The notes under the pieces were generated by a model, which was not told the DNA's origin, ran no database searches, and worked only from the letters and a program-made list of their open reading frames with translations. This document shows, in pieces, positions 37,914 to 48,582 of a stretch of 64,000 bases of DNA (positions within the stretch are counted from its first letter, which is position 1; each line of letters starts with the position of its first letter). The DNA comes from Microbulbifer rhizosphaerae (lineage in GTDB: Bacteria > Pseudomonadota > Gammaproteobacteria > Pseudomonadales > Cellvibrionaceae), in contig NZ_JACHWZ010000001.1 in NCBI RefSeq assembly GCF_014191725.1, positions 124,001 to 188,000 on the forward strand, written 5' to 3'. The position numbers and the translations under genes are program-made.

Positions 37914-39233
37914 ATGGAAACCGCAGTAGCAACCCAGAGTAGGTCGAGAAGCAGTCTGTTGCCGATGGCGATTATCGGTATGTTGTTTTTTATTTTTGGT
38001 TTTGTCACCTGGCTGAACGGGTCACTGATCCCGTTTTTGAAAATCCTGTGCAACCTGAATGATTTTCAGGCCCTGTTCGTCACCTTCGCCTTTTATATCG
38101 CCTACACGGTGATGGCACTGCCGATGTCGTATATCCTGCGCCGCACCGGCTACAAGGATGGTATGGCGATTGGCCTGGCAATTATGGCGGCAGCGTCATT
38201 GGTATTTATCCCCGCGGCGCAGACGGGCAGCTTTCCGATATTTCTGCTGGGGCTGTTCGGCCTCGGCGCCGGTTTGACTATCCTGCAGACCGCTTCCAAT
38301 CCCTACGTGGTCAGGCTCGGCCCGGCGGAAAGCGCGGCTACGCGCATCGCGGTGATGGGGATTCTAAACAAGGGCGCGGGGGTGCTCGCTCCGATCGCAT
38401 TTACCGCCCTGGTACTCTCGGGGCTGAGCGATTTCAATACCGAGGCGATTGCCCGGCTGGAAGAGGCGGAGCGCTCAGCGAAACTGGAAGAGGTGTCCAG
38501 CCGCCTGGTCATGCCTTATATCTACATGGCCATCATGCTGTCGCTGCTGGTGGGGCTGGTCAAATTTTCCGGCCTGCCGGATATCGAGGAAGACAAGACC
38601 GAAGACAGCGAAAGCAAATCCGGTGTCTTGCAATTTCCCCAGGTAGTTCTGGGCGCGCTGGCGCTGTTCACATACGTGGGCGTGGAGGTGATCGCCGGCG
38701 ACACCATCGGCCTGTACGGCGAGCGCCTGGGCCTGGCCAACTTCTCCTCGCTGACTTCCTACACCATGGTGTTTATGGTGATCGGCTACCTGATCGGGGT
38801 CTTCGGTATTCCACGCTTTATCGGCCAGCAGCAGGCCCTGCTGGGTTCCGCCGTCGCCGGCAGCCTCTGTGTCCTGGGTGCGGTATTCGGCTCTTCCGAA
38901 AGTACCGGGATCGCCGGCGTGCTGTGGGGCTGGAGCGGTGTTCCGGTTGTACCCGATACCGTGACCTTTGTCGCGCTGATGGGCCTGGCCCATGCGCTGG
39001 TATGGCCCTCCATCTGGCCGCTGGCGCTGGAGGGGCTGGGCAGGTTTACCGCCCAGGGCTCCGCACTGCTGATTATGGGGATCGCCGGCGGCGCGATCAT
39101 TCCGCTGTTCGGCTTTGGCCCCATAGCGGAGGCCACTGGTGAAACCCGGATGGGGTACTGGATCGCGCTACCCTGCTATCTGTTTATCCTGTTCTACGCA
39201 CTCAAGGGGCACAAGATGCGCAGCTGGAAGTAG
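37914..39233 (+). CDS. nagP: GlcNAc MFS transporter (FucP family)
   Basis: 439 residues, about 12 membrane helices. FucP-family stretches are FFIFGFVTWLNGSLIPFLK, FYIAYTVMALPMSYILRRTG, and LGAGLTILQTASNPYVVRLG. In marine gammaproteobacteria the NagP branch imports GlcNAc by cation symport. The central loop (about 215-230, EEDKTEDSESKSG) is acidic. The gene is 240 bases after nagA, separated by a hairpin element. Confidence 0.9.
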   Translation: METAVATQSRSRSSLLPMAIIGMLFFIFGFVTWLNGSLIPFLKILCNLNDFQALFVTFAFYIAYTVMALPMSYILRRTGYKDGMAIGLAIMAAASLVFIPAAQTGSFPIFLLGLFGLGAGLTILQTASNPYVVRLGPAESAATRIAVMGILNKGAGVLAPIAFTALVLSGLSDFNTEAIARLEEAERSAKLEEVSSRLVMPYIYMAIMLSLLVGLVKFSGLPDIEEDKTEDSESKSGVLQFPQVVLGALALFTYVGVEVIAGDTIGLYGERLGLANFSSLTSYTMVFMVIGYLIGVFGIPRFIGQQQALLGSAVAGSLCVLGAVFGSSESTGIAGVLWGWSGVPVVPDTVTFVALMGLAHALVWPSIWPLALEGLGRFTAQGSALLIMGIAGGAIIPLFGFGPIAEATGETRMGYWIALPCYLFILFYALKGHKMRSWK

Positions 39234-39256
39234 CGCGCCTCTTATCTAGTCATCCT

Positions 39257-39284
39257 GCCCTCCCTGTGAGGGCTTTCCTTTTTG
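39257..39284 (+). terminator. Rho-independent terminator after nagP
   Basis: GCCCTC-CCTGT-GAGGGC forms a perfect six-base-pair stem followed by TTTCCTTTTTG. It ends the nagK-nagP operon against the convergent regulator gene. Confidence 0.75.
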
Positions 39285-39302
39285 TGTGGAATGGAGCCAG
39301 AT

Positions 39303-39337
39303 CCGCATTCCGCATTCCGCATTCCGCATTCCGCATT
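39303..39337 (+). repeat. Heptanucleotide tandem repeat (CCGCATT) at the 3' end of nagR
   Basis: Five exact copies of CCGCATT. The last base is part of the regulator stop codon. Same unit as in lnt and corC. Confidence 0.92.
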
Positions 39338-40383
39338 CAAGTCGGCGCCGGCCCGCTGGAGTCCCGCACCACCAGCGACGGAATGAATTCGCGCACGATT
39401 CCCGCCTCCTTGGTCGCGGTGCCGCTTTCCGCTGCGCCCTTGCCGCGCGCTTTGCTCAGTACCAGCGCTGCAGCGCACTTGGCGATCTCGTTGTTGGGCT
39501 GATGGGCGGTGGTGAGTTTGGGCCAGGTCTGGCGGGAGAAGGGACTGTCCTCGAAGCCGACGATGGAAAGCTGTTCCGGGATATCGATATTCATCAGACG
39601 TGCGGCGAACAGTGCACCCGCAGCCATTTCGTCATTGCTGGCAAAGATCGCCGTGGGTGGCTCAGCGGACTGCAACAGGGTTGTGGCCCCCTGCACCCCG
39701 GAGTCGAAGGAGTATTCCCCCTTCAGGATCAGGTTCGGGTCCGCGGCGATACCCGCCTGCTGTAGGGCGCGCTTGTAGCCGTCCAGGCGGCCGTAGGTGG
39801 ATACGTGTTCCTCGCCTCCGCAGAGAAAACCGATGCGTTTGTGCCCCAGCTGCAACAGGTGCCGGGTGAGACCGAAAGCCGCGGCGCTATCGTCCACCTG
39901 GATACAGTTTTCCTCGTCCTCCAGCGCAGCGGCGCTGGAGACGATGCGCACGTAATCCACTTTGAGCGATTTGACTGTGTCGATCACCGCCTGGGTTTCA
40001 GAGAAGGGCGGGGTGAGCACCAGGCCGGCGATTTTTGAGTGCTCCACCAGGGTTTTCAGTTCGTCGTGCACCGAGGCGGATTTGGAATTGCTGGGGTGGA
40101 TCAGCAGTTCGTAACCGCGCGCCTTGCAGGCCTTGAGTATGCCGTTTTGCATATCGATCACGTAGTAGGCGTTGGGGTTGTCGTAGATGAATGCGATGGT
40201 GTAGGAGCGGCTCCCGGCCAGGTTGCGCGCCGCCAGGTTGGGTTGGTAGTTGAGCGCCTTCACCACCTCCATCACTTTTTTCCTGGTGGCCGGACGAACC
40301 GAGGGCTCGTTGTTGATCACCCGGGAAACGGTCTTGATGGAGACGCCCGCCTGTGCGGCGACGTCGTTGATCGTGGCTTTCAT
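39337..40383 (-). CDS. nagR: LacI-family regulator of GlcNAc genes
   Basis: 348 residues. LacI helix-turn-helix INDVAAQAGVSIKTVSRVIN near residues 5-24 with hinge LAARNLAGSRSYTI near 55, then a periplasmic-binding-like effector domain (AFIYDNPNAYYVI, IFASNDEMAAGAL, SIVGFEDSPFS). Its place between nagP and edd and the four matching palindromes make it the probable repressor of nagK-P and the TonB receptor, and possibly of itself. Effector is likely a GlcNAc metabolite; not shown by sequence. Confidence 0.85.
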   Translation of the reverse strand: MKATINDVAAQAGVSIKTVSRVINNEPSVRPATRKKVMEVVKALNYQPNLAARNLAGSRSYTIAFIYDNPNAYYVIDMQNGILKACKARGYELLIHPSNSKSASVHDELKTLVEHSKIAGLVLTPPFSETQAVIDTVKSLKVDYVRIVSSAAALEDEENCIQVDDSAAAFGLTRHLLQLGHKRIGFLCGGEEHVSTYGRLDGYKRALQQAGIAADPNLILKGEYSFDSGVQGATTLLQSAEPPTAIFASNDEMAAGALFAARLMNIDIPEQLSIVGFEDSPFSRQTWPKLTTAHQPNNEIAKCAAALVLSKARGKGAAESGTATKEAGIVREFIPSLVVRDSSGPAPT

Positions 40384-40517
40384 CGGTGGCGCCTGTCTTT
40401 ATTTTGGCCGAGGCGGGCATTCTAACACCGGGGACTGGGGAGGTGCGTTCGTTCCTATCGTGAAGGAAAACTACAAAACCAATTGACAACCCATCTTGTG
40501 ATGGGGCTCCTTATTGG

Positions 40518-40533
40518 ATGACAGCGTTATCAT
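40518..40533 (+). promoter_or_regulatory. NagR-type operator between nagR and edd
   Basis: ATGACAGCGTTATCAT, palindrome matching the other three sites with one half altered. 135 bases upstream of the nagR start, so autoregulation is likely; influence on edd is possible. Confidence 0.75.
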
Positions 40534-40707
40534 TTCTTGCGAGAGGCGCAATGCCTGTCATTAGAGAGGAATAAACAGCGCCAACTTTCCCACCCGGCGC
40601 ACGGTTCTACACCCCAGATTGCGCGCAGGCTTGCCGGAAGTGGGAAAGGCCGAAGATGCGGCGGTATCCTTCCAGGGGGAAAGTGAATTGAGGCGCTTGA
40701 AAGTGTT

Positions 40708-40722
40708 TGTAATTTTACTACA
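40708..40722 (+). promoter_or_regulatory. HexR-type operator before edd
   Basis: TGTAATTTTACTACA fits the TGTARTnnnnYTACA type of HexR boxes found before edd, zwf, gap and pyk genes in gammaproteobacteria. HexR represses until 2-keto-3-deoxy-6-phosphogluconate binds it. The hexR gene itself is not in the window. Confidence 0.75.
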
Positions 40723-41053
40723 TAATGGCGGCCTTGCTATTGCCACCGGTTTCGAGGGTTTCCGCGCAACACAATTCTGCTACACAAGCTGCTGGCTTCG
40801 TACCTTTGGATGCACTGATTGCCCTGCATGAGCACAAGATTTTTTGTCTGGGGGCATATTTTGGAAATTTATTCTCGTGCCTGTGTGGCGTGGAACTGGG
40901 GAAAGGGCTGGCTGCGGCGCTACAACACAATTGGAAAGTAGCGATCTACCCGGCTGGCGGTTCCATCGCGCCGCTGACCGAAGGCTACCGGCGGGCAAAG
41001 GCCGGCGCCGCAGCGCTCGGATTTGCCGTCTGTTACAGCGAGTTAACGCGTGC

Positions 41054-41083
41054 GATGGGCACGCTTCGCTTTGCCCATCCTAC
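41054..41083 (+). repeat. Half of the GATGGGCACGC repeat, family C
   Basis: GATGGGCACGCTTCGCTTTG then CCCATCCTAC, the same arm as in the MITE at 13447-13588. It ends 25 bases before the edd start codon. Confidence 0.75.
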
Positions 41084-41108
41084 ACAACCAGTTGAGTTAC
41101 GGATCTTT

Positions 41109-42926
41109 ATGGTACAAAGCAAAATCCAGGCGGTTACCGAGCGGATTATCCAGCGCAGCGAGGAGACGCGCGCAGAATACCTCGCTCAAGTAGAGCGCGA
41201 ACATATCGAGGGGCGCGCCAGCGCCCGGCTGTCCTGCGGCAACCTGGCGCACGCTATTGCCGCTTCCAGCGACCGCGACAAAAACCTGATCGCCTCCGGG
41301 CGCGGGCCCAACCTGGCAATAGTCACCGCCTACAACGACATGCTGTCGGCGCACCAGCCCTACGGTACCTATCCGCAGCTGCTGAAAGAAGCTGCGATGC
41401 GCAGTGGTGCCAGCGCGCAGGTAGCCGGCGGCGTACCCGCCATGTGCGACGGCGTGACCCAGGGTCGCCCCGGTATGGAAATCGGACTTTTCTCCCGCGA
41501 TGTGATCGCCATGTCCACCGCGGTGGCCCTGTCCCACGATGTCTTCGAGGGCGGCCTCTACCTGGGGATCTGCGACAAGATCGTCCCGGGACTGGTGATC
41601 GGTGCACTGGCCTTTGGCCATCTGCCGGCGGTATTCGTACCGGCGGGGCCCATGCCCACCGGAATGTCCAATGCGGAAAAGGTGCGGGTGCGCCAGCTCT
41701 ATGCGGAGGGCAAGGTAGGGCGCAAGGAACTGCTGGAAGCGGAGAGCGCCTCCTACCACAGCCCGGGCACCTGTACCTTTTACGGTACTGCCAATAGCAA
41801 CCAGATGTTGGTGGAAATCATGGGCCTGCAGCTGCCCGGCAGTTCCTTCGTAAACCCCGGCACCGAGTTGCGCAACGCGCTCAATGATGAAGCGGTAAAA
41901 CAACTGGTGCGGATCACCGAGCCCAGCCAGTTCACGCCCCTCTCGAAAATTCTCACGGAAAAAGTCTTTGTCAACGGCATCGTCGGCCTGTTGGCCACCG
42001 GTGGTTCCACCAACCACACTCTTCACCTGGTGGCCATGGCCCGCGCGGCGGGCATTCAGCTGACCTGGCAGGATATGGCGGAACTCTCCGACATCGTGCC
42101 GCTGCTGTGCCACGTGTATCCCAACGGCACTGCGGACATCAACCACTTCGCCGCCGCCGGTGGCATGCAACTCCTGATTCGCGAGCTGCTGGACGCCGGC
42201 CTGCTGCACGACGATGTACACACGGTATTGGGCGACTCCGGCCTCAAACCTTATTGCTACGACCCGTTCCTCAACGAAGACAAGAGCGGCCTGGTGTGGC
42301 GCCCGACCGCAGAGAAGAGCGGCGACACGACGATTATCCGCCCCGTCAGCGATCCTTTCTCCAGCCACGGCGGCCTGCAATTGCTGGAGGGCAACCTCGG
42401 TAAGAGTGTGATAAAGATTTCCTCTCTCAAACCGGAATATTTGAAAGTGAAGGCTCCGGCGGTGGTGTTCCACGACCAGGACGCACTGATCGACAGCTTC
42501 AAGGCCGGCGAACTGGACAAAGACTTTATTGCGGTGGTGCGCTTCCAGGGCCCCCGCGCCAACGGCATGCCGGAACTGCACAAGCTGACCCCGCCCTTGG
42601 GCGTGCTGCAGGACCGCGGTTTCAAGGTGGCACTGATTACCGACGGGCGTATGTCCGGTGCTTCCGGTAAGGTGCCGGCGGCGATCCATATATCCCCGGA
42701 GGCAGTCGACGGCGGCCCCATCGCCAAAATCCGGGACGGCGACCTGATCGAACTGGACTGTGAGGCGGGTATCCTGCGTGTAGATGTGGAAGACGCCGAA
42801 CTGGCTGCACGGGAACCGGCGGAGTGCGACCTGTCTGCCAGCGCCCGCGGTACCGGACGCGAACTGTTCGCCAATATGCGCGCGCTGGCCAGCGGTGCGG
42901 AGAGCGGTGGCAGCATATTGTTTTGA
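41109..42926 (+). CDS. edd: 6-phosphogluconate dehydratase
   Basis: 605 residues from ATG 41109, matching family length (about 600-608). IlvD/Edd fold with an iron-sulfur cluster: [24 protein letters not shown], the CDK motif [23 protein letters not shown] and [15 protein letters not shown]. It makes 2-keto-3-deoxy-6-phosphogluconate. First gene of edd-zwf-pgl-eda-gap-pyk, under the HexR-type box. Only weak Shine-Dalgarno (ACGGAT). Confidence 0.95.
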   Translation: MVQSKIQAVTERIIQRSEETRAEYLAQVEREHIEGRASARLSCGNLAHAIAASSDRDKNLIASGRGPNLAIVTAYNDMLSAHQPYGTYPQLLKEAAMRSGASAQVAGGVPAMCDGVTQGRPGMEIGLFSRDVIAMSTAVALSHDVFEGGLYLGICDKIVPGLVIGALAFGHLPAVFVPAGPMPTGMSNAEKVRVRQLYAEGKVGRKELLEAESASYHSPGTCTFYGTANSNQMLVEIMGLQLPGSSFVNPGTELRNALNDEAVKQLVRITEPSQFTPLSKILTEKVFVNGIVGLLATGGSTNHTLHLVAMARAAGIQLTWQDMAELSDIVPLLCHVYPNGTADINHFAAAGGMQLLIRELLDAGLLHDDVHTVLGDSGLKPYCYDPFLNEDKSGLVWRPTAEKSGDTTIIRPVSDPFSSHGGLQLLEGNLGKSVIKISSLKPEYLKVKAPAVVFHDQDALIDSFKAGELDKDFIAVVRFQGPRANGMPELHKLTPPLGVLQDRGFKVALITDGRMSGASGKVPAAIHISPEAVDGGPIAKIRDGDLIELDCEAGILRVDVEDAELAAREPAECDLSASARGTGRELFANMRALASGAESGGSILF

Positions 42927-43000
42927 TGCTTTTCGGTGCGCGATAGCCGTTTATGGCGGCGGAGCACCGGGGAAAATACAGAAATTTTAAGAGCAAATTT

Positions 43001-44461
43001 ATGGCTACTCCTTTCGACATGGTGTTATTCGGCGGCGGCGGCGACCTGGCCCTGCGAAAGCTGATTCCCGCACTGTACCGAGCCCATCTGGAGGGCAGTT
43101 TGGCAGAAGGCTGCCGCATTTTTCCGGTGTGCCGTCGCCAGGAAGACGCCGACCAGTACCTGGACACTGCCCAAGAGGCACTGAAGACCCATTTGCGCGA
43201 CGGCGAGTACAGCGATTCCGCCTGGCAGGCTTTCAGCCAACTGTTGCGTGCAGTGGCCCTGGACATCGCCGAGCCGGACGATCGCTGGGACCAGCTGGCG
43301 GATATCCTCCGCGCCGAAGAGGATCGCGTGCGGCTCTTCTACCTGGCGATTCCACCGGCGGTATTCGGTCCCTGCTGCGAAAACCTGTCTCTCAAGGGAT
43401 TGATCAACGGTCAGTCCCGGGTGGTGGTGGAAAAACCCCTCGGCTACAACGCGCAGACCTCCGACGAAATCAACAGCAAGATCGCCAGTTATTTCCCGGA
43501 AGAGAATATTTTCCGTATCGACCATTACCTGGGTAAGGAAACCGTACAGAACCTGCTGGCGCTGCGTTTCAGCAACGTGCTGTTCGAGCACCTTTGGGAC
43601 GCCAAGTCCATCGACCATATCCAGATCAGCATCGCGGAAACCGTGGGCCTGGAAGGGCGGGCCGGTTTCTACAACGAGACCGGCGCGTTGCGCGATATGG
43701 TCCAGAACCATTTGCTGCAACTGCTGTGCCTGATTGCGATGGAATCCCCCAACAGCATGTCGGCAAAAAATATTCGCGCCGAAAAAATCAAAGTGCTGGA
43801 AGCGTTGCGCCCGCTGGCGGGTAATACGGTGGACAAAAATATCGTGCGCGGCCAGTACGTGGCCGGCGGCCTGGGCACCCAACTGGTGCCCGGCTACCTG
43901 GAGGAGCTGGAAGCGGCCTCCAGTAGTACAGAGACCTTCGTCGCCATTCGCGCCCATATCGACAACTGGCGCTGGGCGGGTGTGCCCTTCTATTTGCGCA
44001 CCGGCAAACGCATGGAAAAGCGCTGTGCGGAAATCGTAATCCAGTACAAAAAAGTCTCTCACCGGGTATTCAGCCCAGAGGCGGGGGATGTATTACCCAA
44101 CCGACTGGTGATCCGCCTGCAGCCCGAGGAGAGCATCAAGCTGGTGCTGATGGCGAAGAAAATGGACAGCCTGACCATGGAGCTGCGTCCGGTGGAGCTG
44201 AACCTCACCCTGTCGGACACCTACGACACCTTCCGCAGCGACGCCTACAAGCGCCTGATGCTGGATGCGGCGGCCAACAACTCCGCTCTGTTTATCCACC
44301 GCGACGAAGTGGCCGCAGCCTGGGCCTGGGTGGATCCGATCATCGACCACTGGCACGAGACCAATAATCAGCCGCAGCTCTACCGGGCCGGCAGCTGGGG
44401 CCCACAGGCGGCCGGCGATCTGCTGGAACAGGACGGGCGCCACTGGTTCAACGCGCAATAA
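43001..44461 (+). CDS. zwf: Glucose-6-phosphate 1-dehydrogenase
   Basis: 486 residues from ATG 43001 (AAGAG eight bases upstream); an earlier in-frame ATG lacks a ribosome binding site. Coenzyme motif [16 protein letters not shown], catalytic RIDHYLGKE near residue 175, VEKPLGYN near 147. It oxidises glucose-6-phosphate with NADP or NAD. Feeds Pgl and Edd in the same operon. Confidence 0.96.
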   Translation: MATPFDMVLFGGGGDLALRKLIPALYRAHLEGSLAEGCRIFPVCRRQEDADQYLDTAQEALKTHLRDGEYSDSAWQAFSQLLRAVALDIAEPDDRWDQLADILRAEEDRVRLFYLAIPPAVFGPCCENLSLKGLINGQSRVVVEKPLGYNAQTSDEINSKIASYFPEENIFRIDHYLGKETVQNLLALRFSNVLFEHLWDAKSIDHIQISIAETVGLEGRAGFYNETGALRDMVQNHLLQLLCLIAMESPNSMSAKNIRAEKIKVLEALRPLAGNTVDKNIVRGQYVAGGLGTQLVPGYLEELEAASSSTETFVAIRAHIDNWRWAGVPFYLRTGKRMEKRCAEIVIQYKKVSHRVFSPEAGDVLPNRLVIRLQPEESIKLVLMAKKMDSLTMELRPVELNLTLSDTYDTFRSDAYKRLMLDAAANNSALFIHRDEVAAAWAWVDPIIDHWHETNNQPQLYRAGSWGPQAAGDLLEQDGRHWFNAQ

Positions 44462-44477
44462 CATCGGGGTGGGCGCA

Positions 44478-45188
44478 ATGGTAGAAGAGAAATTTTATCC
44501 GGATCGCGAGCGTCTGGTACTGGCCCTGGCCAACGACTGCGCCAGTGCGCTGCAGTTGGGGATCAAGGAGCGCGGTCAGGCGGCCTTCCTGGTTTCCGGT
44601 GGCAGCACGCCGAAGCCCGTGTACCAGGCCCTGTCAAAAAGGCCGCTTCCCTGGCCGCAGATTACAGTCGCCCTGGTGGACGAGCGCTGGGTGAACAAAA
44701 CGGCCAGCGGCAGCAACCACGCGTTTATCGAGGACAACCTGCTGCAGAACAACGCCTCGGGAGCACCCTTCCTGGGAATGAAAACGCCCCACGCCACCGC
44801 CGCGGAAGGTGAGGCGGATTGCCAGCAGGCCTACGGCGAACTGCCCAGACCCTTCGATGTCTGCGTACTGGGAATGGGTAGCGACGGTCACACCGCCTCG
44901 CTGTTTCCCCATGCCCGGGGTCTGCAGGAGGCGCTGGACCCACAGTCCAATCAGCTCTGCCGCGCGATTACCGCGCAGCAGAGTGAAGTCACCGGCAGCC
45001 ACACCGAGCGTATGACCCTGACCCTTGCGGCAATTTTGCAGGCGCGGGATATCAAGCTGCTGATCACCGGTGAGGAGAAACTCAGGGTCTACCGCGAGGC
45101 GTTGCTGGGCAGCGACGAACTGGAAATGCCGGTGCGCAGTATTCTCAAGCAGGGCCTTAAATCGGTCACTGTTTACTGGGCGCCGTAA
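44478..45188 (+). CDS. pgl: 6-phosphogluconolactonase
   Basis: 236 residues from ATG 44478, 16 bases after zwf. DevB-type fold: AAFLVSGGSTPKPVYQALSK, VALVDERWV, and LGMGSDGHTASLFP, which holds the catalytic His. Hydrolyses 6-phosphogluconolactone between Zwf and Edd. Standard length. Confidence 0.94.
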   Translation: MVEEKFYPDRERLVLALANDCASALQLGIKERGQAAFLVSGGSTPKPVYQALSKRPLPWPQITVALVDERWVNKTASGSNHAFIEDNLLQNNASGAPFLGMKTPHATAAEGEADCQQAYGELPRPFDVCVLGMGSDGHTASLFPHARGLQEALDPQSNQLCRAITAQQSEVTGSHTERMTLTLAAILQARDIKLLITGEEKLRVYREALLGSDELEMPVRSILKQGLKSVTVYWAP

Positions 45189-45250
45189 ACGCCGGGTTTC
45201 TGCCCGGTCCGTGGGCCGCAGGTCCGCTACAAAGAGCAATTTGGAATTTG

Positions 45251-45883
45251 ATGATGCAAAAGAATATCTCCGAAATACTGGAGCAGGCTGGAGTTGTCCC
45301 GGTCCTGGTTATCGATAATGTCGAAGACGCCCTGCCGCTGGCCGAAGCGCTGGTGGAAGGTGGACTGAACGTGCTGGAAATCACTCTGCGTACCGAGGCG
45401 GCGCTGCCGGCGGTGGAGCGGATAGCCAAACACCTGCCGGACGCCCATGTGGGCACGGGCACTGTACTGAGCGGTGATGATTTACAGCGTTCCGTGGACG
45501 CCGGCGCGAGCTTCCTGGTAAGCCCGGGTGCCACCGAAAAACTGCTGGATGCCGCGGAAGGTTCCACTGTACCGCTGCTGCCCGGCGCTGCGAACCCGTC
45601 TGAAGTAATGCGCCTGCTGGAACGGGGTTATCGCTACCAGAAATTCTTTCCCGCCCAGGCGGCGGGTGGCGTGCCCATGCTGAAGTCCATTGCCGGTCCC
45701 CTGGCGCAGGTGCAGTTTTGCCCCACTGGCGGAATAGGCCCGGGCAATGCGGCGGAATACCTGGCGCTGCCCAACGTGATGTGTGTGGGCGGTTCCTGGA
45801 TGGCGGCTTCCTCCCTGGTCGTGGAAAAGAACTGGGGGGAGATTACCCGCTTGGCGAAAGAGGCAGCCGCGCTGAAAGGTTGA
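45251..45883 (+). CDS. eda: KDPG aldolase
   Basis: 210 residues from ATG 45251. Class I aldolase: the Schiff-base Lys lies in YRYQKFFPAQAAGG, the Glu in LNVLEITLRT, and GAGTVLS is here VGTGTVLSG; the phosphate loop is CPTGGIGPGN. It splits 2-keto-3-deoxy-6-phosphogluconate into pyruvate and glyceraldehyde-3-phosphate, the latter used by the next gene product. Confidence 0.95.
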   Translation: MMQKNISEILEQAGVVPVLVIDNVEDALPLAEALVEGGLNVLEITLRTEAALPAVERIAKHLPDAHVGTGTVLSGDDLQRSVDAGASFLVSPGATEKLLDAAEGSTVPLLPGAANPSEVMRLLERGYRYQKFFPAQAAGGVPMLKSIAGPLAQVQFCPTGGIGPGNAAEYLALPNVMCVGGSWMAASSLVVEKNWGEITRLAKEAAALKG

Positions 45884-45930
45884 GAAAGCGCGGTTGATTG
45901 GAAAATCCAAAATATTGAAGGTAAAGCGAG

Positions 45931-46965
45931 ATGAAAATAAAGATCGCCATTAACGGCTACGGCAGAATCGGACGCAACGTCACCCGTGCTATCTACGAGT
46001 CCGGCTATCGCGACCGCGTACAGCTGGTGGCCATCAACGACCTGGCTCCGGTGGAGTCCAACGCGCACCTGACCCGTTTCGACACCATCCACGGCCGTTT
46101 CAACACGCCGGTATCTGTCGATGGCGATGCGCTGGTGATCGGTGGTGACCGCGTACGGGTGTGCCAGGAGCGCGACCCGGCGCAACTGCCCTGGAAAGAA
46201 CTTGGGGTGGACCTGGTGCTGGAATGTACCGGACGCTTTACAGACAAGGCCTCGGCCTCGGCACATATGGCCGCCGGCGCCAGAGCCGTATTGATTTCCG
46301 CGCCCTCCAAGGATGCAGACCTCACTGTGGTCTACGGCGTAAACGATGACAAACTCACCGCCGACCACAAAGTGGTTTCCAACGCTTCCTGCACCACCAA
46401 CTGCCTCGCGCCGGTGGCCAAGGCGCTGCACCGGGAGCTGGGCATCGAGCGCGGTTTTATGACCACCGTGCACGCCTACACCAACGATCAGAACACCCAG
46501 GATGCGGTGCATGCGGACATCTACCGCGCCCGCGCCGCCGCCGACAATATGATCCCCACCAAAACCGGTGCGGCCGCGGCGGTGGGCCTGGTGTTGCCGG
46601 AACTCAAGGGACTGCTCGACGGCATGGCCGTGCGTGTGCCGGTAAACAATGTTTCCCTGGTGGACTGCCAGTTTATCGCCGGGCGCGAAACCACCGTGGA
46701 AGAGGTCAACAGCATTATGCAGCAAGCGGCGGAAACCAGCGGCGGCGTACTGACCTACTGTGACCAGCCGCTGGTATCCGTGGATTTCAACCATACCACG
46801 GCTTCCAGCCACTTCGACGCCAACCACACCCGGGTCAACGGCAACCTGGTCAAGGTGATGGCCTGGTACGACAACGAGTGGGGCTTCTCCCACCGCATGC
46901 TGGACACCAGCCTGGCGATGTCGGAAGCGTTGCAGTTGCAGGAGCGCGTAGCCGAAACTGTCTGA
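45931..46965 (+). CDS. gap: Glyceraldehyde-3-phosphate dehydrogenase, type I
   Basis: 344 residues. NAD site [15 protein letters not shown], catalytic Cys in [15 protein letters not shown] near residue 155, His in [11 protein letters not shown], and [12 protein letters not shown] at the end. Oxidises the glyceraldehyde-3-phosphate released by Eda. Weak AAGG upstream of ATG. Part of the edd-pyk group. Confidence 0.95.
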   Translation: MKIKIAINGYGRIGRNVTRAIYESGYRDRVQLVAINDLAPVESNAHLTRFDTIHGRFNTPVSVDGDALVIGGDRVRVCQERDPAQLPWKELGVDLVLECTGRFTDKASASAHMAAGARAVLISAPSKDADLTVVYGVNDDKLTADHKVVSNASCTTNCLAPVAKALHRELGIERGFMTTVHAYTNDQNTQDAVHADIYRARAAADNMIPTKTGAAAAVGLVLPELKGLLDGMAVRVPVNNVSLVDCQFIAGRETTVEEVNSIMQQAAETSGGVLTYCDQPLVSVDFNHTTASSHFDANHTRVNGNLVKVMAWYDNEWGFSHRMLDTSLAMSEALQLQERVAETV

Positions 46966-47065
46966 TACCCCGGGAGCTCGGAGCTTTTTTAGGCGGGCTG
47001 AAGGCTCCTTAGCTGAGCTGAAGGCTCCAGCTCCGCGTCGGGCCGTGAGGCCCGCGCTCATTTTC

Positions 47066-47089
47066 CCCTCTCCCGCATACGGGAGAGGG
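47066..47089 (+). terminator. Hairpin between gap and pyk
   Basis: CCCTCTCCCG-CATA-CGGGAGAGGG is a perfect 10-base-pair stem without a strong T-tract (TATTAAT follows). It may attenuate read-through from gap into pyk or simply be a dispersed hairpin like that at 7187. Confidence 0.45.
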
Positions 47090-47132
47090 TATTAATCTCT
47101 CTAGTCTCACCAAATAACTCTAACTGGTTACT

Positions 47133-48569
47133 ATGATTCGCCATACTAAAATCGTCGCCACCCTCGGCCCGGGCACTGACAAGCCCAATGTGATCGAAGA
47201 AATGATCCGTGCCGGTGTCAATATCGTGCGCCTCAATTTCTCCCACGGCTCCGCCGACGACCACCGCCGCCGCGTGGCGGAAGTGCGCCGCGCGGCCACC
47301 GCGCAAAACAAGCTGGTCGCGGTACTGGGGGATCTTCAAGGTCCAAAAATCCGTATTGCCCGCTTTGCCGAGGGCAGTATCTGGCTGGAGAACAACAGCG
47401 AATTCACCCTGGATGCCGATTGTCCGGCAGAGGGCGGTGACCAGCACCGCGTGGGTGTGGACTACCCGACCCTGATCAGCGACTGCAAGGCCGGCGATAT
47501 CCTGCTGCTGGACGACGGCAAGATCCGCCTGGAAGTCACCGGTACCACTCCGCAGAAACTTTTCTGCCGGGTGCTCCAAGGGGGCAAACTGTCCAATAAC
47601 AAAGGCATCAACCTTCTCGGCGGCGGCCTTTCAGCCCCCGCGCTGACAGAAAAGGATTATCGGGACATCGTTCTCGCCGCCGAACTGGATGTGGATTTCC
47701 TAGCGGTGAGCTTCCCCCGTTGCGCCGAGGACCTGGAGACCGCGCGACAGGCCATGCAGAAGGCGGGCAGCCAGGCAGCCATCGTCGCCAAGGTGGAGCG
47801 GGCCGAAGCAGTGGCCGACGACCAGCAGATGGACGATCTGATCCTCGCCGCCGATGCCATTATGGTGGCCCGCGGCGACCTGGGTGTGGAGATCGGCGAT
47901 CCGGCCCTGATCGGCGTGCAGAAAAAGCTGATCAACCGCGCCAATGCCCTGGACCGCGGCGTGATCACCGCGACCCAGATGATGGAATCCATGATCACCA
48001 GCCCCACACCCACCCGCGCCGAAGTGATGGACGTGGCCAACGCGGTGCTGGACGGCACCGATGCGGTGATGCTCTCCGCCGAGACTGCCGCCGGCGACTT
48101 CCCGGTGGCCGCGGTGGAATCCATGGCCGAGGTGATCGTGGGCGCGGAACAGTACCTGGGCAGCGTACCGCGACCGGCCGCAAACCAGAGCGCTTCCGAC
48201 CGCATCGACACGGTGATCGCCCAGGCGGCCATCGATGTGGCCGCGCGGGTCGAGAACCTATGCGCGGTGGCTGCGCTCACCGAGTCCGGCCGCACCCCGC
48301 GCATCATGTCCCGGGCTACCACCCACCTGCCCATCTACGCACTCACCCGCCACCCGCGGGTGGCGCGCCAATTGGTGCTGCTGCGCGGCGTGGAAGCGGT
48401 GGAATTCGATCCCGCCTCGGTGCCCCTGGGTCACCTGACCGACTCGATCATCGAAGTGCTGGGCTCCCGCCTGGACCTGCAAAAGGGCCAGCGGATTCTG
48501 ATCACTCAGGGCGAACGTGTGAACGTGGGCGGCCACACCAGCTCTATGCGTATCAAGGAAATTGAGTAA
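47133..48569 (+). CDS. pyk: Pyruvate kinase
   Basis: 478 residues. MIRHTKIVATLGPGT, NIVRLNFSHGSADDH, LGDLQGPKIRIARF, FLAVSFPR, VARGDLGVEIG and VITATQMMESMI (active-site signature) are all present. The C-terminal allosteric domain includes ALTESGRTPR. It completes the lower pathway from phosphoenolpyruvate; pgk, gpm and eno are not in the window. Confidence 0.96.
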   Translation: MIRHTKIVATLGPGTDKPNVIEEMIRAGVNIVRLNFSHGSADDHRRRVAEVRRAATAQNKLVAVLGDLQGPKIRIARFAEGSIWLENNSEFTLDADCPAEGGDQHRVGVDYPTLISDCKAGDILLLDDGKIRLEVTGTTPQKLFCRVLQGGKLSNNKGINLLGGGLSAPALTEKDYRDIVLAAELDVDFLAVSFPRCAEDLETARQAMQKAGSQAAIVAKVERAEAVADDQQMDDLILAADAIMVARGDLGVEIGDPALIGVQKKLINRANALDRGVITATQMMESMITSPTPTRAEVMDVANAVLDGTDAVMLSAETAAGDFPVAAVESMAEVIVGAEQYLGSVPRPAANQSASDRIDTVIAQAAIDVAARVENLCAVAALTESGRTPRIMSRATTHLPIYALTRHPRVARQLVLLRGVEAVEFDPASVPLGHLTDSIIEVLGSRLDLQKGQRILITQGERVNVGGHTSSMRIKEIE

Positions 48570-48582
48570 TATTTAACCGGTC

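Larger units (their letters stand above)
40384..41108. other. Long gap between nagR and edd
   Basis: 725 bases holding an operator (40518-40533), a HexR-type box (40708-40722) and a half REP repeat (41054-41083) just before edd. The frame of edd happens to stay open upstream to 40725, but the translated stretch includes the repeat and resembles nothing, so I read it as a leader of roughly 380 bases. Confidence 0.65.

Noticed and set aside
40725..41108. In-frame 128-residue N-terminal extension of edd
   Set aside because: The extension includes a dispersed repeat and a HexR operator region, resembles no Edd, and the protein from 41109 already has full family length.
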